From: Planctomycetaceae bacterium
Lineage (GTDB): Bacteria > Planctomycetota > Planctomycetia > Planctomycetales > Planctomycetaceae
Assembly (NCBI GenBank): GCA_020638955.1
Contig: JACKHO010000001.1
Location: forward strand, 1,054,001-1,118,000
Reading direction: 5' to 3'
Length of the DNA stretch: 64,000 nucleotides
The translations under genes were made by a program, and so were the position numbers. The number at the start of each line of letters is the position of its first letter. Within the stretch, counting starts at the first letter, position 1. A model generated the notes under the pieces. That model had not been told where the DNA came from. It saw only the letters and a list, made by a program, of their open reading frames with translations, and made no database searches. Below, one piece after another: positions 7,421 through 17,462 of this stretch.

Positions 7421-8707
7421 ATGCCCGAAACACTGACAATTACTGACAATCGTACCGGGGTGACGTACGAGGTTCCGATTGAGAATGACACAATCAAGGC
7501 CATTGATTTGCGCAAAATCAAAGTCGATCCGGACGACTTTGGCATGATGACGTACGACCCGGGCTATACCAACACCGCGTCGTGCAAGAGTCGGGTCACT
7601 TACATCGACGGCGACAAGGGAATTCTGGAGTATCGCGGGTACCCAATTGAGCAATTAGCGGAGAAAGCAACTTTTCTGGAAGTCGCCTATTTGCTCATCA
7701 ACGGCGAACTGCCGACAGCCAGCCAACTCGCCGCTTGGGAAGATTCGATTAATCTTCACACGGTGGTACATGAAAACATCAAGCGTCAAATGGAAGAATT
7801 CCGTTACGACGCCCACCCCATGGGAATGCTCATCAGCACGGTGGCTTCTCTGTCAACTTTTTATCCTGATGCGAAGCAGGTCGGCTGCAAAGAAAACCGC
7901 ATGCTGCAAATGACGCGGCTGATTGCGAAAGTTCCCACGCTCGCTGCGTTCTGCTATCGCCACAGTCAAGGGCACCCTTACAACTACCCGAACAATTCGC
8001 TCGGATACACGTCGAACTTCCTGTCGATGTTGTTCAAAATGAACGACAACGCTTACGAGCCACATCCTGAACTGGTTCGCGCACTCGACATTCTGTTCAT
8101 TCTCCACGCCGACCACGAGCAAAACTGCTCAGCCAGCGTCATGCGAGCCATTGGTTCGTCGAACGCCGATCCCTATTCCGCACTGGCTGGTGCGGCCGCA
8201 GCTTTGTACGGCCCGCTGCACGGCGGAGCCAACGAAGCGGTCCTCCGCATGCTGAAGGAAATTGGCGACGTGAAGAACGTGCCGTCGTTTGTGCAGAAAT
8301 GCAAGAATGGCGAAACACGCCTGATGGGCTTTGGCCACCGCGTGTACAAGAGCTACGACCCCCGCGCGAAAATCATCAAGAAGACAGCTGACGCCGTGTT
8401 CGAAGTGACAGGCCGGAATCCTCTGCTCGACATTGCCCTGGAACTGGAACGCATTGCTCTGGAGGACGACTACTTCGTTTCGCGAAAGTTGTATCCCAAC
8501 GTCGACTTTTACTCAGGGCTCATCTACCAGGCTATGGGATTGCCGACCACCATGTTCCCCGTACTGTTTGCGTTGCCACGCACCTCAGGCTGGCTCGCAC
8601 AATGGCAGGAACTGGTAGAAGATCCAGAACAGCGAATTCAGCGTCCCCGTCAGGTTTACCTTGGCGAACGCGGACGCGATTTCGTGCCCCTTAGCAAACG
8701 CGGCTAA
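7421..8707 (+). CDS. gltA: Citrate synthase
   Basis: 428 residues, the usual length of type II (hexameric-type) bacterial citrate synthases. It condenses acetyl-CoA with oxaloacetate to citrate in the cytoplasm as the entry step of the TCA cycle. Catalytic residues are in place: His267 in PLHGGANEA, His306 in GFGHRVYK and Asp362 in NVDFYSG. The frame is open upstream to 7226, but MPETLTITD at 7421 is the natural family start. The 276-base gap to the divergent transferase gene presumably holds both promoters, though I could not define -35/-10 boxes. The 3' end overlaps the convergent oxoprolinase gene by four bases. Confidence 0.97.
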   Translation: MPETLTITDNRTGVTYEVPIENDTIKAIDLRKIKVDPDDFGMMTYDPGYTNTASCKSRVTYIDGDKGILEYRGYPIEQLAEKATFLEVAYLLINGELPTASQLAAWEDSINLHTVVHENIKRQMEEFRYDAHPMGMLISTVASLSTFYPDAKQVGCKENRMLQMTRLIAKVPTLAAFCYRHSQGHPYNYPNNSLGYTSNFLSMLFKMNDNAYEPHPELVRALDILFILHADHEQNCSASVMRAIGSSNADPYSALAGAAAALYGPLHGGANEAVLRMLKEIGDVKNVPSFVQKCKNGETRLMGFGHRVYKSYDPRAKIIKKTADAVFEVTGRNPLLDIALELERIALEDDYFVSRKLYPNVDFYSGLIYQAMGLPTTMFPVLFALPRTSGWLAQWQELVEDPEQRIQRPRQVYLGERGRDFVPLSKRG

Positions 8708-11700
8708 GCGTTTGACGATTCAGATTCAACGGTTCCCCACCCTCCCCCGCCCGGGGTGAGGAGGCTGATTGTATCTCCCGCTTCGACATGCACCTGAGTG
8801 GCACCGGGGAGTGTTTCCCAAGTGGCCGTGCCACGTCGCTTCAGCTCATTTCGTCCAACGGAACCTGGTTCTCCACCGGCGTATCCCTTGGGATGAAACT
8901 GGCCGCGTCTCTGAGTGAGTAGTGAAACAGTCAGCGGCTGGAGGAATTCCATTTCGCGCACTATGCCGTTGCCCCCCGAGTGCTGCCCTTTTCCTCCCGA
9001 ATCGGTTCGAATGGCAAAGGAATTTACACAAACGGGGTAGCGACGTTCGATGACTTCGACGTCGGTCATGCGGGTGTTCGTCATGTGGGTCTGTACGGCG
9101 CTCGCTCCATTCGCCCTTGCGGTTGCCCCTGAGCCACCGCAAATTGTTTCGTAGTAGCCGAACTTTTCGTTGCCAAACGTGAAGTTGTTCATGGTCCCCT
9201 GACTCCCGGCCGCCAGACCAAACGCGTCGAGCAACACATCGACTACGCGCTGGGAAGTTTCCACGTTGCCGCCGACCATGGCTGCACAGTCAGCGGGATT
9301 GTCTCGTCGCAGCGGGTTCAACAAACACTCAGGCAAAACAAGTTCAACCGGTTCCAATACGCCACTATTGAGCGGGATAGGTTCATCAATCAGGCACCGC
9401 AGCACGTACATCATGGCCGCCGACACTATGGCCCGGTTCGCATTGAGGTTGGTCGCGAGAACGCCGTCCGTCCCAGTGAAATCAAAGGTTACACACGTTC
9501 CGTCTGCGTCATTAGACTCCGTCGCAAGTGAAATTGTAATGGTCGCACGAATTCGAGCACCGTCGTCTAAGAAGTCTTCTGAAGTCAGTTCGACGGATGA
9601 CTTGCCTGGGGCCACGCGATACAGGAATCGCGCCAGCGCCATTTCCGTCTTCGATTTGGCAGCCTGCTGAATGTGGGCCATGTAGGCCAGTACAAATTCG
9701 GAATTCCCCCCACGTGTCTTGCCCGGCGGCTGTTCAATGAGTTCGAGCAACAGCGACGCACCCATGCGGTTTGCTGCCACCTGAGCCGCTACGTCCGCCA
9801 GATTGTCAGCGACATTACGAGACGGAAAAGTTCCGCTGCAAAGGAGTTCACGCAACTTATCATAGCCGTCGTAGCTGGAATCGTTTCCGTCCACGAGTTT
9901 GAGGTTCTGAATCAGCACGCCCTCTTCCGCAAGGTTCTTCGAGAACGGCGGCATACTGCCCGGGGAAATTCCACCAATTTCCGCATGATGGGCTCGGCTT
10001 GCGGTGAAGAACAGAAGCTGGCCCGATTGCTTATGATGAACCGGGGTGACCACCGTCACGTCCGGCAGGTGCGATCCTCCACGATAAGGATCGTTCGTGA
10101 TGTAAACATCGCCCGGTGCCATGTGGGGATTGTCGTCCAGAATGGCCTTCACCGTCTGGCCCATGGCTCCCAGATGCACCGGAATATGCGGCGCGTTGAC
10201 GACGAGATTGCCATATGAGTCGAACACGGCGCAACTGTAATCGAGTCGCTCTTTGACGTTCGTGGAAATCGATGTCTTCTGCAGAACCACGCCCATTTGC
10301 TCGGCAATCGAAGCGAAACGATTGTTGAACAGCTCCAGCAGGACAGGATCGACTGTGTCCACGTCAATTCGTGACTCTGCGTCACCCGAATGCGAATCAG
10401 TCGCTTCCTCGACATGCGTCAACAACATTTCACTGCGACCATTGACGCTCAGCAACCAGTTCGGTTCCACAAAAAGTGTCGATGTCTTTCCACAGACAAG
10501 GGCCGGACCGATGATTTCATCCCCCGGACGCAGAGCGTCTTCCATAAACACTGCGGTTTCGGTTTGCTGACCATCAATCCAGGCAAGTGTCTGCTCAGAT
10601 GGCTTTGGGCGATTCTTATGACACTTGGCGACCGGTGTGACCGGACGCCAAGTGTTTCCCACGACCTCAACACGCGTCGCCTGGATCTCGATGTCGCGTG
10701 ACGAGTGTCGGTATCCGTAGCACTGCTCGTGTTGTGCTTCGTACGCCTCTCGGATTTGTGCGATGTCTTGTCCCGTCCAGTCAACCGGCAGCGGCGACTC
10801 CACGCCTCGGTAGCGTAGAATGAGCACCCGGTGCGGCGACTGAAGCTCCTCCGGTCCAATTCCCTCGGAAGTAACTTCGTCTTGCAACGCTTGTTCGACG
10901 TGTTGCACTTGCGTATCCAGTGCGGTCAACGTTTCCTCTGACAGCGGTTTGAGAACGCTGAATTCACTCTGCCGCCTTACGTCAGCGAGGCCGATGCCGT
11001 AGGCACTGAGGATGCCAGCGTAGGGGTGAATGAGGACTTGCGATATTCCCAAACTGTTGGCGAGAGCACATGCGTGCAGGCCCCCCGATCCACCAAAGCT
11101 CACCAGCACATGGTTGGCAGGATCGAATCCTCGCTGCGTTGAAATTCGGCGAATGGCCCGCACCATGGTTTCGTTGGCAATGTCAATGAGCCCCTGAGCA
11201 AGTTGCAGTGGAGCATAGTCAGCCTGTAGCGGTGACAGTTTGATGGCCTCGCACATTTCAGCGAGGCGACTTTCCACGGCATGCACATCGAGCGGGAACG
11301 GGAACTTCGAAGGGAGAAGACGACCCAGCGCGAGGTTGAGGTCAGTCACGGTCAGTGGACCGCCGCGACCGTAACATGCCGGTCCAGGATCCGCTCCCGC
11401 GCTCTCCGGTCCGACATGCAACTGCACACCGTCAAACCGGCATATACTTCCTCCGCCGGCAGCGACAGTTTCGATGGCCAGCGTCGGCGTGACAATTCGA
11501 ATGCCGGCTTTTTCTGTTTCCGTTTCGATTTCCAGCTCTCCGCCATACCGCGAGACGTCAGTACTCGTCCCCCCCATGTCGAAGCCAATCGACTCACGAA
11601 ACCCCGCAGCCGTTGCGACTTGTGAGTACCCAATGACACCGCCTGCCGGTCCGGAGAGAATGCTGTCCTTTCCGCGGAACTGGCGGGCTTCGATAAGTCC

Positions 11701-12645
11701 GCCCGCTGAGGTCATCATGCGGAACTGGTCTGGATTTCCCAACTGCCGGGAAATGCGTTCAACGTACTGCTGCAGAATGGGGGTCAGGTAGGCGTCCAGC
11801 ACCGTCGTCTGTGTTCGCGGTACAAACTTGATGGCAGGAGCGACCTCGGAGGACCGGGAGATTTGAGAGAATCCCAACTCTCGTGCGATCGACTCCACGA
11901 GCAATTCATGTTCGGCGTTCTGGTACGCATTGATGAAACATATCGCGAGAGACTGGATTCCGTCGTCGCGCAACGGTTGCAACTGCTCACGAATTCGATG
12001 AGCCACTGGCGATTTCAGTACCTGTCCGTTGCTATCAATCCGTTCCTCTGCTTCGACTTCGGTTTCACAAAGTGGAGGCGATTTGCGAATTGACAGTTCA
12101 AACAGGTGCGGGCGTTCCTGTGAGCCAATACGCAGGACGTCTCCAAATCCCTGCGTGGTGACGAGTGCGGTCCGTGCGCCTTTTCGCTCCAGTAACGCAT
12201 TTGTGCCGCGCGTGGTGCCGAGCCGAACATCGACCTCTGGCACTGGAACCGACATGGGCATTCCCAGCACTTGACGAATACAAACAACCGGAGCTTCCAG
12301 CTCCGAGGAAAGCTCGTAACCGGCGCCGCAAACAATGACGTGGTCACTCCCTGCAGCGGCAATTTGTATTCCGCGCTCCGGATGACTGCTGAGAATTTTG
12401 CCACTCCACGTGGTGGCACCTTGCTCATCGACAATGTCGAATAACCAGTCCTTCCAGAAGTTCTCAACGTCCCTGTTTCGCAGCGGGTCCACAATCCAAA
12501 TGGAATCGCCGTCACGTTCTACACGACTCACCTGCCCTTTGATTCGACCGGAGCTGAGCGTCTTTCGTTCGTGGATCTCGCCGGTCGGACTGAGGGCGAG
12601 ACAGTCAGTGAAGGTTCCCCCGACATCAATCCAGAATCGCCACAT
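8704..12645 (-). CDS. Fused hydantoinase A/B protein, 5-oxoprolinase type
   Basis: 1313 residues. ATG 12645 is chosen because GGAGG lies at 12652-12656 and MWRFWIDVGGTFTDC is the canonical family start. Residues ~1-730 form the HyuA half, with the nucleotide-binding motifs IDVGGTFTDC, LSGPAGGVIGYS and GFDMGGTSTDVSRY. Residues ~760-1300 form the HyuB half (VDPVLLELFNNRF, VVNAPHIPVHLGAMG, YITNDPYRGGSHLPDV). Fusion of both halves with this length matches eukaryotic-type ATP-dependent 5-oxoprolinases, which open 5-oxoproline to glutamate; a hydantoinase or acetone-carboxylase-like substrate is less likely. It is the last gene of a leftward operon, 13 bases after the gene before it. Confidence 0.9.
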   Translation of the reverse strand: MWRFWIDVGGTFTDCLALSPTGEIHERKTLSSGRIKGQVSRVERDGDSIWIVDPLRNRDVENFWKDWLFDIVDEQGATTWSGKILSSHPERGIQIAAAGSDHVIVCGAGYELSSELEAPVVCIRQVLGMPMSVPVPEVDVRLGTTRGTNALLERKGARTALVTTQGFGDVLRIGSQERPHLFELSIRKSPPLCETEVEAEERIDSNGQVLKSPVAHRIREQLQPLRDDGIQSLAICFINAYQNAEHELLVESIARELGFSQISRSSEVAPAIKFVPRTQTTVLDAYLTPILQQYVERISRQLGNPDQFRMMTSAGGLIEARQFRGKDSILSGPAGGVIGYSQVATAAGFRESIGFDMGGTSTDVSRYGGELEIETETEKAGIRIVTPTLAIETVAAGGGSICRFDGVQLHVGPESAGADPGPACYGRGGPLTVTDLNLALGRLLPSKFPFPLDVHAVESRLAEMCEAIKLSPLQADYAPLQLAQGLIDIANETMVRAIRRISTQRGFDPANHVLVSFGGSGGLHACALANSLGISQVLIHPYAGILSAYGIGLADVRRQSEFSVLKPLSEETLTALDTQVQHVEQALQDEVTSEGIGPEELQSPHRVLILRYRGVESPLPVDWTGQDIAQIREAYEAQHEQCYGYRHSSRDIEIQATRVEVVGNTWRPVTPVAKCHKNRPKPSEQTLAWIDGQQTETAVFMEDALRPGDEIIGPALVCGKTSTLFVEPNWLLSVNGRSEMLLTHVEEATDSHSGDAESRIDVDTVDPVLLELFNNRFASIAEQMGVVLQKTSISTNVKERLDYSCAVFDSYGNLVVNAPHIPVHLGAMGQTVKAILDDNPHMAPGDVYITNDPYRGGSHLPDVTVVTPVHHKQSGQLLFFTASRAHHAEIGGISPGSMPPFSKNLAEEGVLIQNLKLVDGNDSSYDGYDKLRELLCSGTFPSRNVADNLADVAAQVAANRMGASLLLELIEQPPGKTRGGNSEFVLAYMAHIQQAAKSKTEMALARFLYRVAPGKSSVELTSEDFLDDGARIRATITISLATESNDADGTCVTFDFTGTDGVLATNLNANRAIVSAAMMYVLRCLIDEPIPLNSGVLEPVELVLPECLLNPLRRDNPADCAAMVGGNVETSQRVVDVLLDAFGLAAGSQGTMNNFTFGNEKFGYYETICGGSGATARANGASAVQTHMTNTRMTDVEVIERRYPVCVNSFAIRTDSGGKGQHSGGNGIVREMEFLQPLTVSLLTQRRGQFHPKGYAGGEPGSVGRNELKRRGTATWETLPGATQVHVEAGDTISLLTPGGGGWGTVESESSNA

Positions 12646-12658
12646 GGTCGGCCTCCTT

Positions 12659-14071
12659 TCACGTTGACGATTCACGCCCCGGATGCGACGCGACAATGAG
12701 CACTTGTGCCAGCAACACGAGTCCGAGCGGACCAAACACGAGGCACCACCCGAGAACTACGAGTCGCTGAAACCAGACACCTTTGAGCTGCCGCACGAGC
12801 ACACGCTGCTCGTCGTCTCGTCCATATTCGGAAGTCAGAGTTTCGGCGACGGTTTCTCGACGTTCATTTGCCGCAGTGCTTTGTCCTGAATCAACAACGA
12901 TGACGGGTGCCGTCGTGGAGGACCAGTCTTCCGAAATCTGCTGCACATGAACGGCCCCCTCCTCCGTGAGCTGTGCCGAGTCGCCAACAAAATCGACTTC
13001 GGTCAGCACGAACCCGGCAACCTCGGCGGCCTTCTGTTCTCGATCGCGCGGGTCAAGTGCCGAGGCAATTCCCAGCAGTCCAATGGCACCGAACATCGCC
13101 CAGAGCAATGCTCCGCAACCGAACGTCGCCATTTGCGTTTTGAACTGACTCCGCTCACTGCCCGATTCCTGCTGAATTGCGACACGCCGTTGCCGTGTCG
13201 CCGAGTTCTGGGCCGCAGCCAGCAAATGCCCAGACCACATGACGTCTTCCCATCCGGTCGCAGCGATGACTGGCGGACTGCCCTCGGGTGAGCCGAATTG
13301 GCGGACCATATCAAGACGCGATGCGTCTAAGTACTCGGCACTCACGTCACTGCTGCTGAACTGCGTCGACTGATCAGCCTTCCAGAGTGTCAGTTTCCAA
13401 CCGTCGTTTGGGCCGGACTTGAGTGTCCATGTTGATTCGGGGAGTTGACCGCCGCTAAGCATAATGCTGCCAGCCGCAATGTATTTCTCTTGTTGTCCCG
13501 TCCAGACGGTTTGAATGGCCTCCCAGTCGGCGGATTGTCCGTCAGCGTTCAACTGGCTTCCTAGTTGGTGCAGAGCATAGACGTCCTGGAAGAACAATTC
13601 ATACACGCGCTGGAGATTGAGCGGACCTGCCGGTGAAACGGTTCGCTCGAACTCAATGCGGTCAGGCCGAAAAGGTGAATTCTCCTGAAAGGAAAGAGCT
13701 GCCAGCGGACAATCGAATGCGGGGACAATTTGTGTGCGGCCTTCTTCCCACAGCGGCATGAGTTCGAAGAGCGAAGAAGTCGGCCCGGCCGATGCCGTGA
13801 CGACCAGGATGGGGCGACCACACTGCCCCAATTGCCGGGCTTCAACGAAGACATCGGAACCTCGTCCGCCGACGAGGACTCCGACGTCATCTGCTTCACA
13901 ATCTGAAATGGCCTCACGTTCAATGAGTTTTACGTCAGGCCAACTCTCTTGCAGTGTCTCCCGGAGCGTAACGGACGGAGTCCAGCAAAACGCCAACTCA
14001 TCGCCGCGCTGCCGCAGCGAATCCATCCACGGAAGCACCGACTCATCATCTGCGAGTACGAGGATTCTCAT
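12659..14071 (-). CDS. Rossmann-like N-terminal protein with two C-terminal membrane segments, unknown function
   Basis: 470 residues. The N-terminus MRILVLADDES followed by alternating strands and helices looks like a Rossmann or Gfo/Idh-type nucleotide domain, with GVLVGGRGSDVFVEARQLG and RPILVVTAS as further strands. The middle resembles the beta-sheet half of such proteins. Two hydrophobic segments follow, near residues 320-340 and 435-460, so the protein is probably membrane anchored with a soluble loop between them. It sits 45 bases downstream of the ThuA gene and 13 bases upstream of the oxoprolinase gene, so it is almost certainly cotranscribed. I do not know its reaction. Confidence 0.7.
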   Translation of the reverse strand: MRILVLADDESVLPWMDSLRQRGDELAFCWTPSVTLRETLQESWPDVKLIEREAISDCEADDVGVLVGGRGSDVFVEARQLGQCGRPILVVTASAGPTSSLFELMPLWEEGRTQIVPAFDCPLAALSFQENSPFRPDRIEFERTVSPAGPLNLQRVYELFFQDVYALHQLGSQLNADGQSADWEAIQTVWTGQQEKYIAAGSIMLSGGQLPESTWTLKSGPNDGWKLTLWKADQSTQFSSSDVSAEYLDASRLDMVRQFGSPEGSPPVIAATGWEDVMWSGHLLAAAQNSATRQRRVAIQQESGSERSQFKTQMATFGCGALLWAMFGAIGLLGIASALDPRDREQKAAEVAGFVLTEVDFVGDSAQLTEEGAVHVQQISEDWSSTTAPVIVVDSGQSTAANERRETVAETLTSEYGRDDEQRVLVRQLKGVWFQRLVVLGWCLVFGPLGLVLLAQVLIVASHPGRESST

Positions 14072-14116
14072 ACACTCGTCACCGCTGTGGCCAACTTCTC
14101 GAACTTCGACTGATTG

Positions 14117-15145
14117 CTACTTGTCACTGGAAGAGAGTTCATACGCCGAGGGTTTGACGCCTTTGGCATACTTTCCGAATCCGAATGCGATGGGGGCATA
14201 GTCGCCGACAATATCAACATTCAAATCGGGTTTGATTTTGTCTTCCAATTCCAATCCCCACAGGCTCGCATTCAGGATCAGTCGACGCAGGCCAGCGCTG
14301 CTCAAATCCTGGGAGGCTCCCATGGTTGTGCAGAACACGCGTGAGGTTTTCCCTGATGTACCCGTGTAGGATTTCACCCAGGCAACGGGCATCATGGGGT
14401 CATTCTTGTGCCCTTCCACAGGAGGGGTATCGCTGCTCATGCCGGAAAGAACCTGACCGAGCACCAGCGGCTTGGAGTCGCCCGGCAAAGGAAGACGCAC
14501 GCCGTAGACGTCCGTTGGTCCCCAAATGTCGCCGTCTTCGAGTCCGCACAAAACTGGATGGTCGGCAGCATCCTTGGCAAGAATGCCGAGTGTACTCTCT
14601 TTTCCGTGGTGACCGTGGTGGCTGATCCACGTTTCACCGAGAACCTGCCGACCAAAACCGCCTTTCCAGTCGCCGTTCTGCCAGCTGTAACGTGCGTATG
14701 GCGAGTCACCGCCAATATTGAAGGCGTGTGTTGCCGTACGCAATCCAATGATGGGGCGGCCCGATTCGACATAGTCGACAATGGGCTTCATTTGTTCCGG
14801 CGGCAAATTGCGAAAACGCAGGAGCATAATGACCAGGTCGGCATCAATCAGGGCCTCGGTGCCTGGGATGTTGGTTTGATGATCCGGTTTGATTTCACCG
14901 GTGTCGGGATCGATAGGAAATAAAACTGTGCAATCAAAACCGTGACGGACGGAAAGGATTTTGCCGAGTTGGGGCAGCCCTTCTTCCGAGCGGTATTCAT
15001 CATCACCGCTGATGAGGACAACTTTCTTGCCCGACCCGACTCCGCCTGCGTGGCCGGGATAGGTTACCCACAACGAGTCGGCTCCTTGAGCGGTCCCCAA
15101 CAGAGTTCCCACAAAACAAAGTGCGAGAATGGTCAATCGATGCAC
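14117..15145 (-). CDS. Exported ThuA-domain (trehalose-utilization-like) protein
   Basis: 342 residues from GTG 15145, which is preceded by GGGGGAG at six bases and gives a proper signal peptide (HRLTILALCFVGTLLGTAQG, cleavage after AQG). The mature part is a glutamine-amidotransferase-like ThuA fold: KKVVLISGDDEYRSEEGLPQ, DADLVIMLLRFRNLPPEQ, YVESGRPIIGLRTATHAF and RVFCTTMGASQDL. Planctomycetes carry many ThuA proteins, often beside Gfo/Idh-type oxidoreductases. The downstream Rossmann-like gene fits that habit. The substrate is presumably a sugar or sugar derivative, but nothing here identifies it. It is the first gene of the operon with the oxoprolinase. Confidence 0.85.
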   Translation of the reverse strand: MHRLTILALCFVGTLLGTAQGADSLWVTYPGHAGGVGSGKKVVLISGDDEYRSEEGLPQLGKILSVRHGFDCTVLFPIDPDTGEIKPDHQTNIPGTEALIDADLVIMLLRFRNLPPEQMKPIVDYVESGRPIIGLRTATHAFNIGGDSPYARYSWQNGDWKGGFGRQVLGETWISHHGHHGKESTLGILAKDAADHPVLCGLEDGDIWGPTDVYGVRLPLPGDSKPLVLGQVLSGMSSDTPPVEGHKNDPMMPVAWVKSYTGTSGKTSRVFCTTMGASQDLSSAGLRRLILNASLWGLELEDKIKPDLNVDIVGDYAPIAFGFGKYAKGVKPSAYELSSSDK

Positions 15146-15255
15146 GGAGTTCTCCCCCAGAGTTGCGAGTTGGTAAAACCAAAGTCTGTCAGCAACCGGC
15201 GATGAAAACAAGCCTGTGCTTGCGGACAGGTTCACTCATTCGCGATTTGGATTGC

Positions 15256-15687
15256 CTAGGACCGGACAACGGCAGCGGCCGCCTTTTCCAGTTCGGCGAG
15301 TCCTTCACGCTGTGAGCTACAAACGGCAGACAACAGTTCGCGGGCTGGAGACTCAGCCAATCCATTTACTGCCGCTTCCAGGCTGGCGACCAACTCGCGT
15401 TGCCCGTCCACCATGCGGCTGGCGAGGTACTTCAATGACACGAAATGCAGACTGGTGAATTCGTGGGGATAGTATGAGTAGTCAATTGCCTCGCCAGCAT
15501 CCACCAGCAGTTCGGCGAGCTTCTTGGCATCGGACTGCTGACGTTGCGCCAGATCTTCAACTGCCTCGCGCAGCCCACAGCTTTCCTTGGCCGTCCACGG
15601 CGAGACTTCCATCGAATACTGCACCAGACTGCGATACAGACCGATGAAGCAATCGTTTACCAAATTCATCGTCGAAGCAGTTTCCAT
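15256..15687 (-). CDS. Small all-helical protein after the nuo operon, unknown function
   Basis: 143 residues from ATG 15687; TTG 15708 is an alternative. The predicted structure is almost wholly helical with about four long helices (VNDCFIGLYRSLVQYSMEV, LREAVEDLAQRQQSDAKKLAELL, HFVSLKYLASRMVDGQRELVAS, PARELLSAVCSSQREGLAEL), consistent with a four-helix bundle. No ferritin-type metal ligands are clear. It begins 47 bases after nuoN on the same strand and may be cotranscribed with it. I cannot link it to complex I biochemically. Confidence 0.65.
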   Translation of the reverse strand: METASTMNLVNDCFIGLYRSLVQYSMEVSPWTAKESCGLREAVEDLAQRQQSDAKKLAELLVDAGEAIDYSYYPHEFTSLHFVSLKYLASRMVDGQRELVASLEAAVNGLAESPARELLSAVCSSQREGLAELEKAAAAVVRS

Positions 15688-15734
15688 GAGCGATTCAACC
15701 TGGAACAAATGACTTCAATTCGCTGTGGTGCAAA

Positions 15735-17402
15735 CTAGATATGGAACAGCTGGCTGGCAACATCGAGAGCCGTGGCATCCAGATCGCCCATGAAGGATGA
15801 CATTCCTAGAGCGAGGATTGGCAAGGTAATGAGTACCACATAGGCCCCCACCATTCCTGGAATTTCGACGGGCTTTGTTTCATCGGCCGGAGGCAAAATA
15901 AACACGGCACGCAGGACACGCAGGTAGTAGAACAGGCTGAACACGGTGTTCAGACCACCGAGTCCCAGCACAACCCACAGGAACCAGTGCACACTGCCAG
16001 CACGGAAGGCCGATGAGAAGATGGCAAACTTTCCGAAGAATCCAGCTAGCGGAGGCAGGCCAACCAGGCTGACGAACGCAATCAGCAGGCACACCGAAAC
16101 AAGTTTGGTCACGGCGCCTCCAGTTGCGAGACCGTTGTAAGAGTCGATGTCTTCCCGGAACGTCTGGTTTCGAATGAAGGCGACGACCGCAAATGCCGTC
16201 AGGTTCATGAACAGGTAGACGGCGATGTAGTAAATCAGTCCGCTGACGCAGGCGGCTGCCGCGTCTTTGTCTTTTGATCCGGAAAGGATGACCATCATGG
16301 CGGCCACAGCCATGACCATATATCCCGCATGGGCAATGGTGGAGTAGGCCAGCAGGCGTTTAAGGTTTGTCTGGGTGTAAGCGGCGAGGTTACCGAAGGT
16401 CATACTCAGACACGAGACAACACCGAGTGCCAATCCGAAAATGAGGCACAAGGTTTGAACCGCGGGAGCCGTTCCCTGAAAGGCGAGAGCGAACCGAATG
16501 AGCAGAGCAAAGGCACCTGCTTTCGAGGCGACCGACAGGAACCCGGCAACTTCGGCACTAGCCCCTTCAAAAGCATCTGGACACCAGAAGTGGAACGGAA
16601 CCAGAGAGAGTTTGAAAGCGACCCCGACGAGGATGAGCATAATGCCGAGGATGGTAGCGACCGCGGTGGGATTGCTGAGCGTGAAGGCGGAGTCGCCCAT
16701 GAGGAGAGCGAACCGGCTGCCGAGTTCGGGGAAGGAGAGAGTGCCCAGAACACCGGACAACAGACTGACGCCGTACAGCATGACACCGGCGATACCAGCA
16801 CCGTACACGACGTATTTGAATGCCGCTTCGCTGGAGACCTTCCGTCCTTTGAGGAAGCCGACCATGACATAGCTGGGAACACTCATCATTTCGATGGCGA
16901 CAAACAGCATGAGCAGGTTGTTCACGCCGCAAGCCATCAGCATGCCAATGGTTGCCCCAATCAGCAGGGTGTAGAAGTCCTGACCGTCATCCTGGTCGGG
17001 AATACCGGTGAGAATGGTCAGTGCTTCGACCAGAATGAGGAACAGCAGCAGACCGATGCGGAAGAAGACGGCAAAGGAATCGTGCGTGAGGAGTCCGGTG
17101 AAGTACGGACCACTCGTCCCGACACCGTCGGCAGTTAATCCCCAGAAGTGAAACATCCCTTTCAGAGATTCGTGTTCACCGTCGGTCTTCATGTACATGA
17201 ACTGAGCAAAAACGCCCACGAACGCGGCCAGCGTACCGAAGAGTGCAACCCAACTGGTGGGCAACCAGCGGTGGGCGTCAAACATGCGGACCAGCAGCAA
17301 AGCGACAATGGTCCCGCACAGCACCAGTTCCGGCGCAAATATCTGCACAGACCGGGGCAGGTCGGTGTGCAGAACATGGTTTAACAAATCGGGAACAGAC
17401 AT
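15735..17402 (-). CDS. nuoN: NADH-quinone oxidoreductase subunit N
   Basis: 555 residues with about 14 membrane helices, one of the three antiporter-like proton-pumping subunits of complex I. Recognisable blocks include the proton-channel region GVAFKLSLVPFHFWCPDAFE, the following EVAGFLSVASKAGAFALL and LKRLLAYSTIAHAGYMVMA. Length is somewhat above the E. coli protein (~485). It is the last antiporter subunit gene in the leftward nuoHJKLMN operon, 60 bases after nuoM. The N-terminal hydrophobic run and ATG 17402 fit the family. Confidence 0.95.
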   Translation of the reverse strand: MSVPDLLNHVLHTDLPRSVQIFAPELVLCGTIVALLLVRMFDAHRWLPTSWVALFGTLAAFVGVFAQFMYMKTDGEHESLKGMFHFWGLTADGVGTSGPYFTGLLTHDSFAVFFRIGLLLFLILVEALTILTGIPDQDDGQDFYTLLIGATIGMLMACGVNNLLMLFVAIEMMSVPSYVMVGFLKGRKVSSEAAFKYVVYGAGIAGVMLYGVSLLSGVLGTLSFPELGSRFALLMGDSAFTLSNPTAVATILGIMLILVGVAFKLSLVPFHFWCPDAFEGASAEVAGFLSVASKAGAFALLIRFALAFQGTAPAVQTLCLIFGLALGVVSCLSMTFGNLAAYTQTNLKRLLAYSTIAHAGYMVMAVAAMMVILSGSKDKDAAAACVSGLIYYIAVYLFMNLTAFAVVAFIRNQTFREDIDSYNGLATGGAVTKLVSVCLLIAFVSLVGLPPLAGFFGKFAIFSSAFRAGSVHWFLWVVLGLGGLNTVFSLFYYLRVLRAVFILPPADETKPVEIPGMVGAYVVLITLPILALGMSSFMGDLDATALDVASQLFHI

Positions 17403-17462
17403 TTTGTAAGTCTCAAAACAGCCAGGTAATACCAGTCGCTTCTCGTTTTTGTCGGAAACGAC

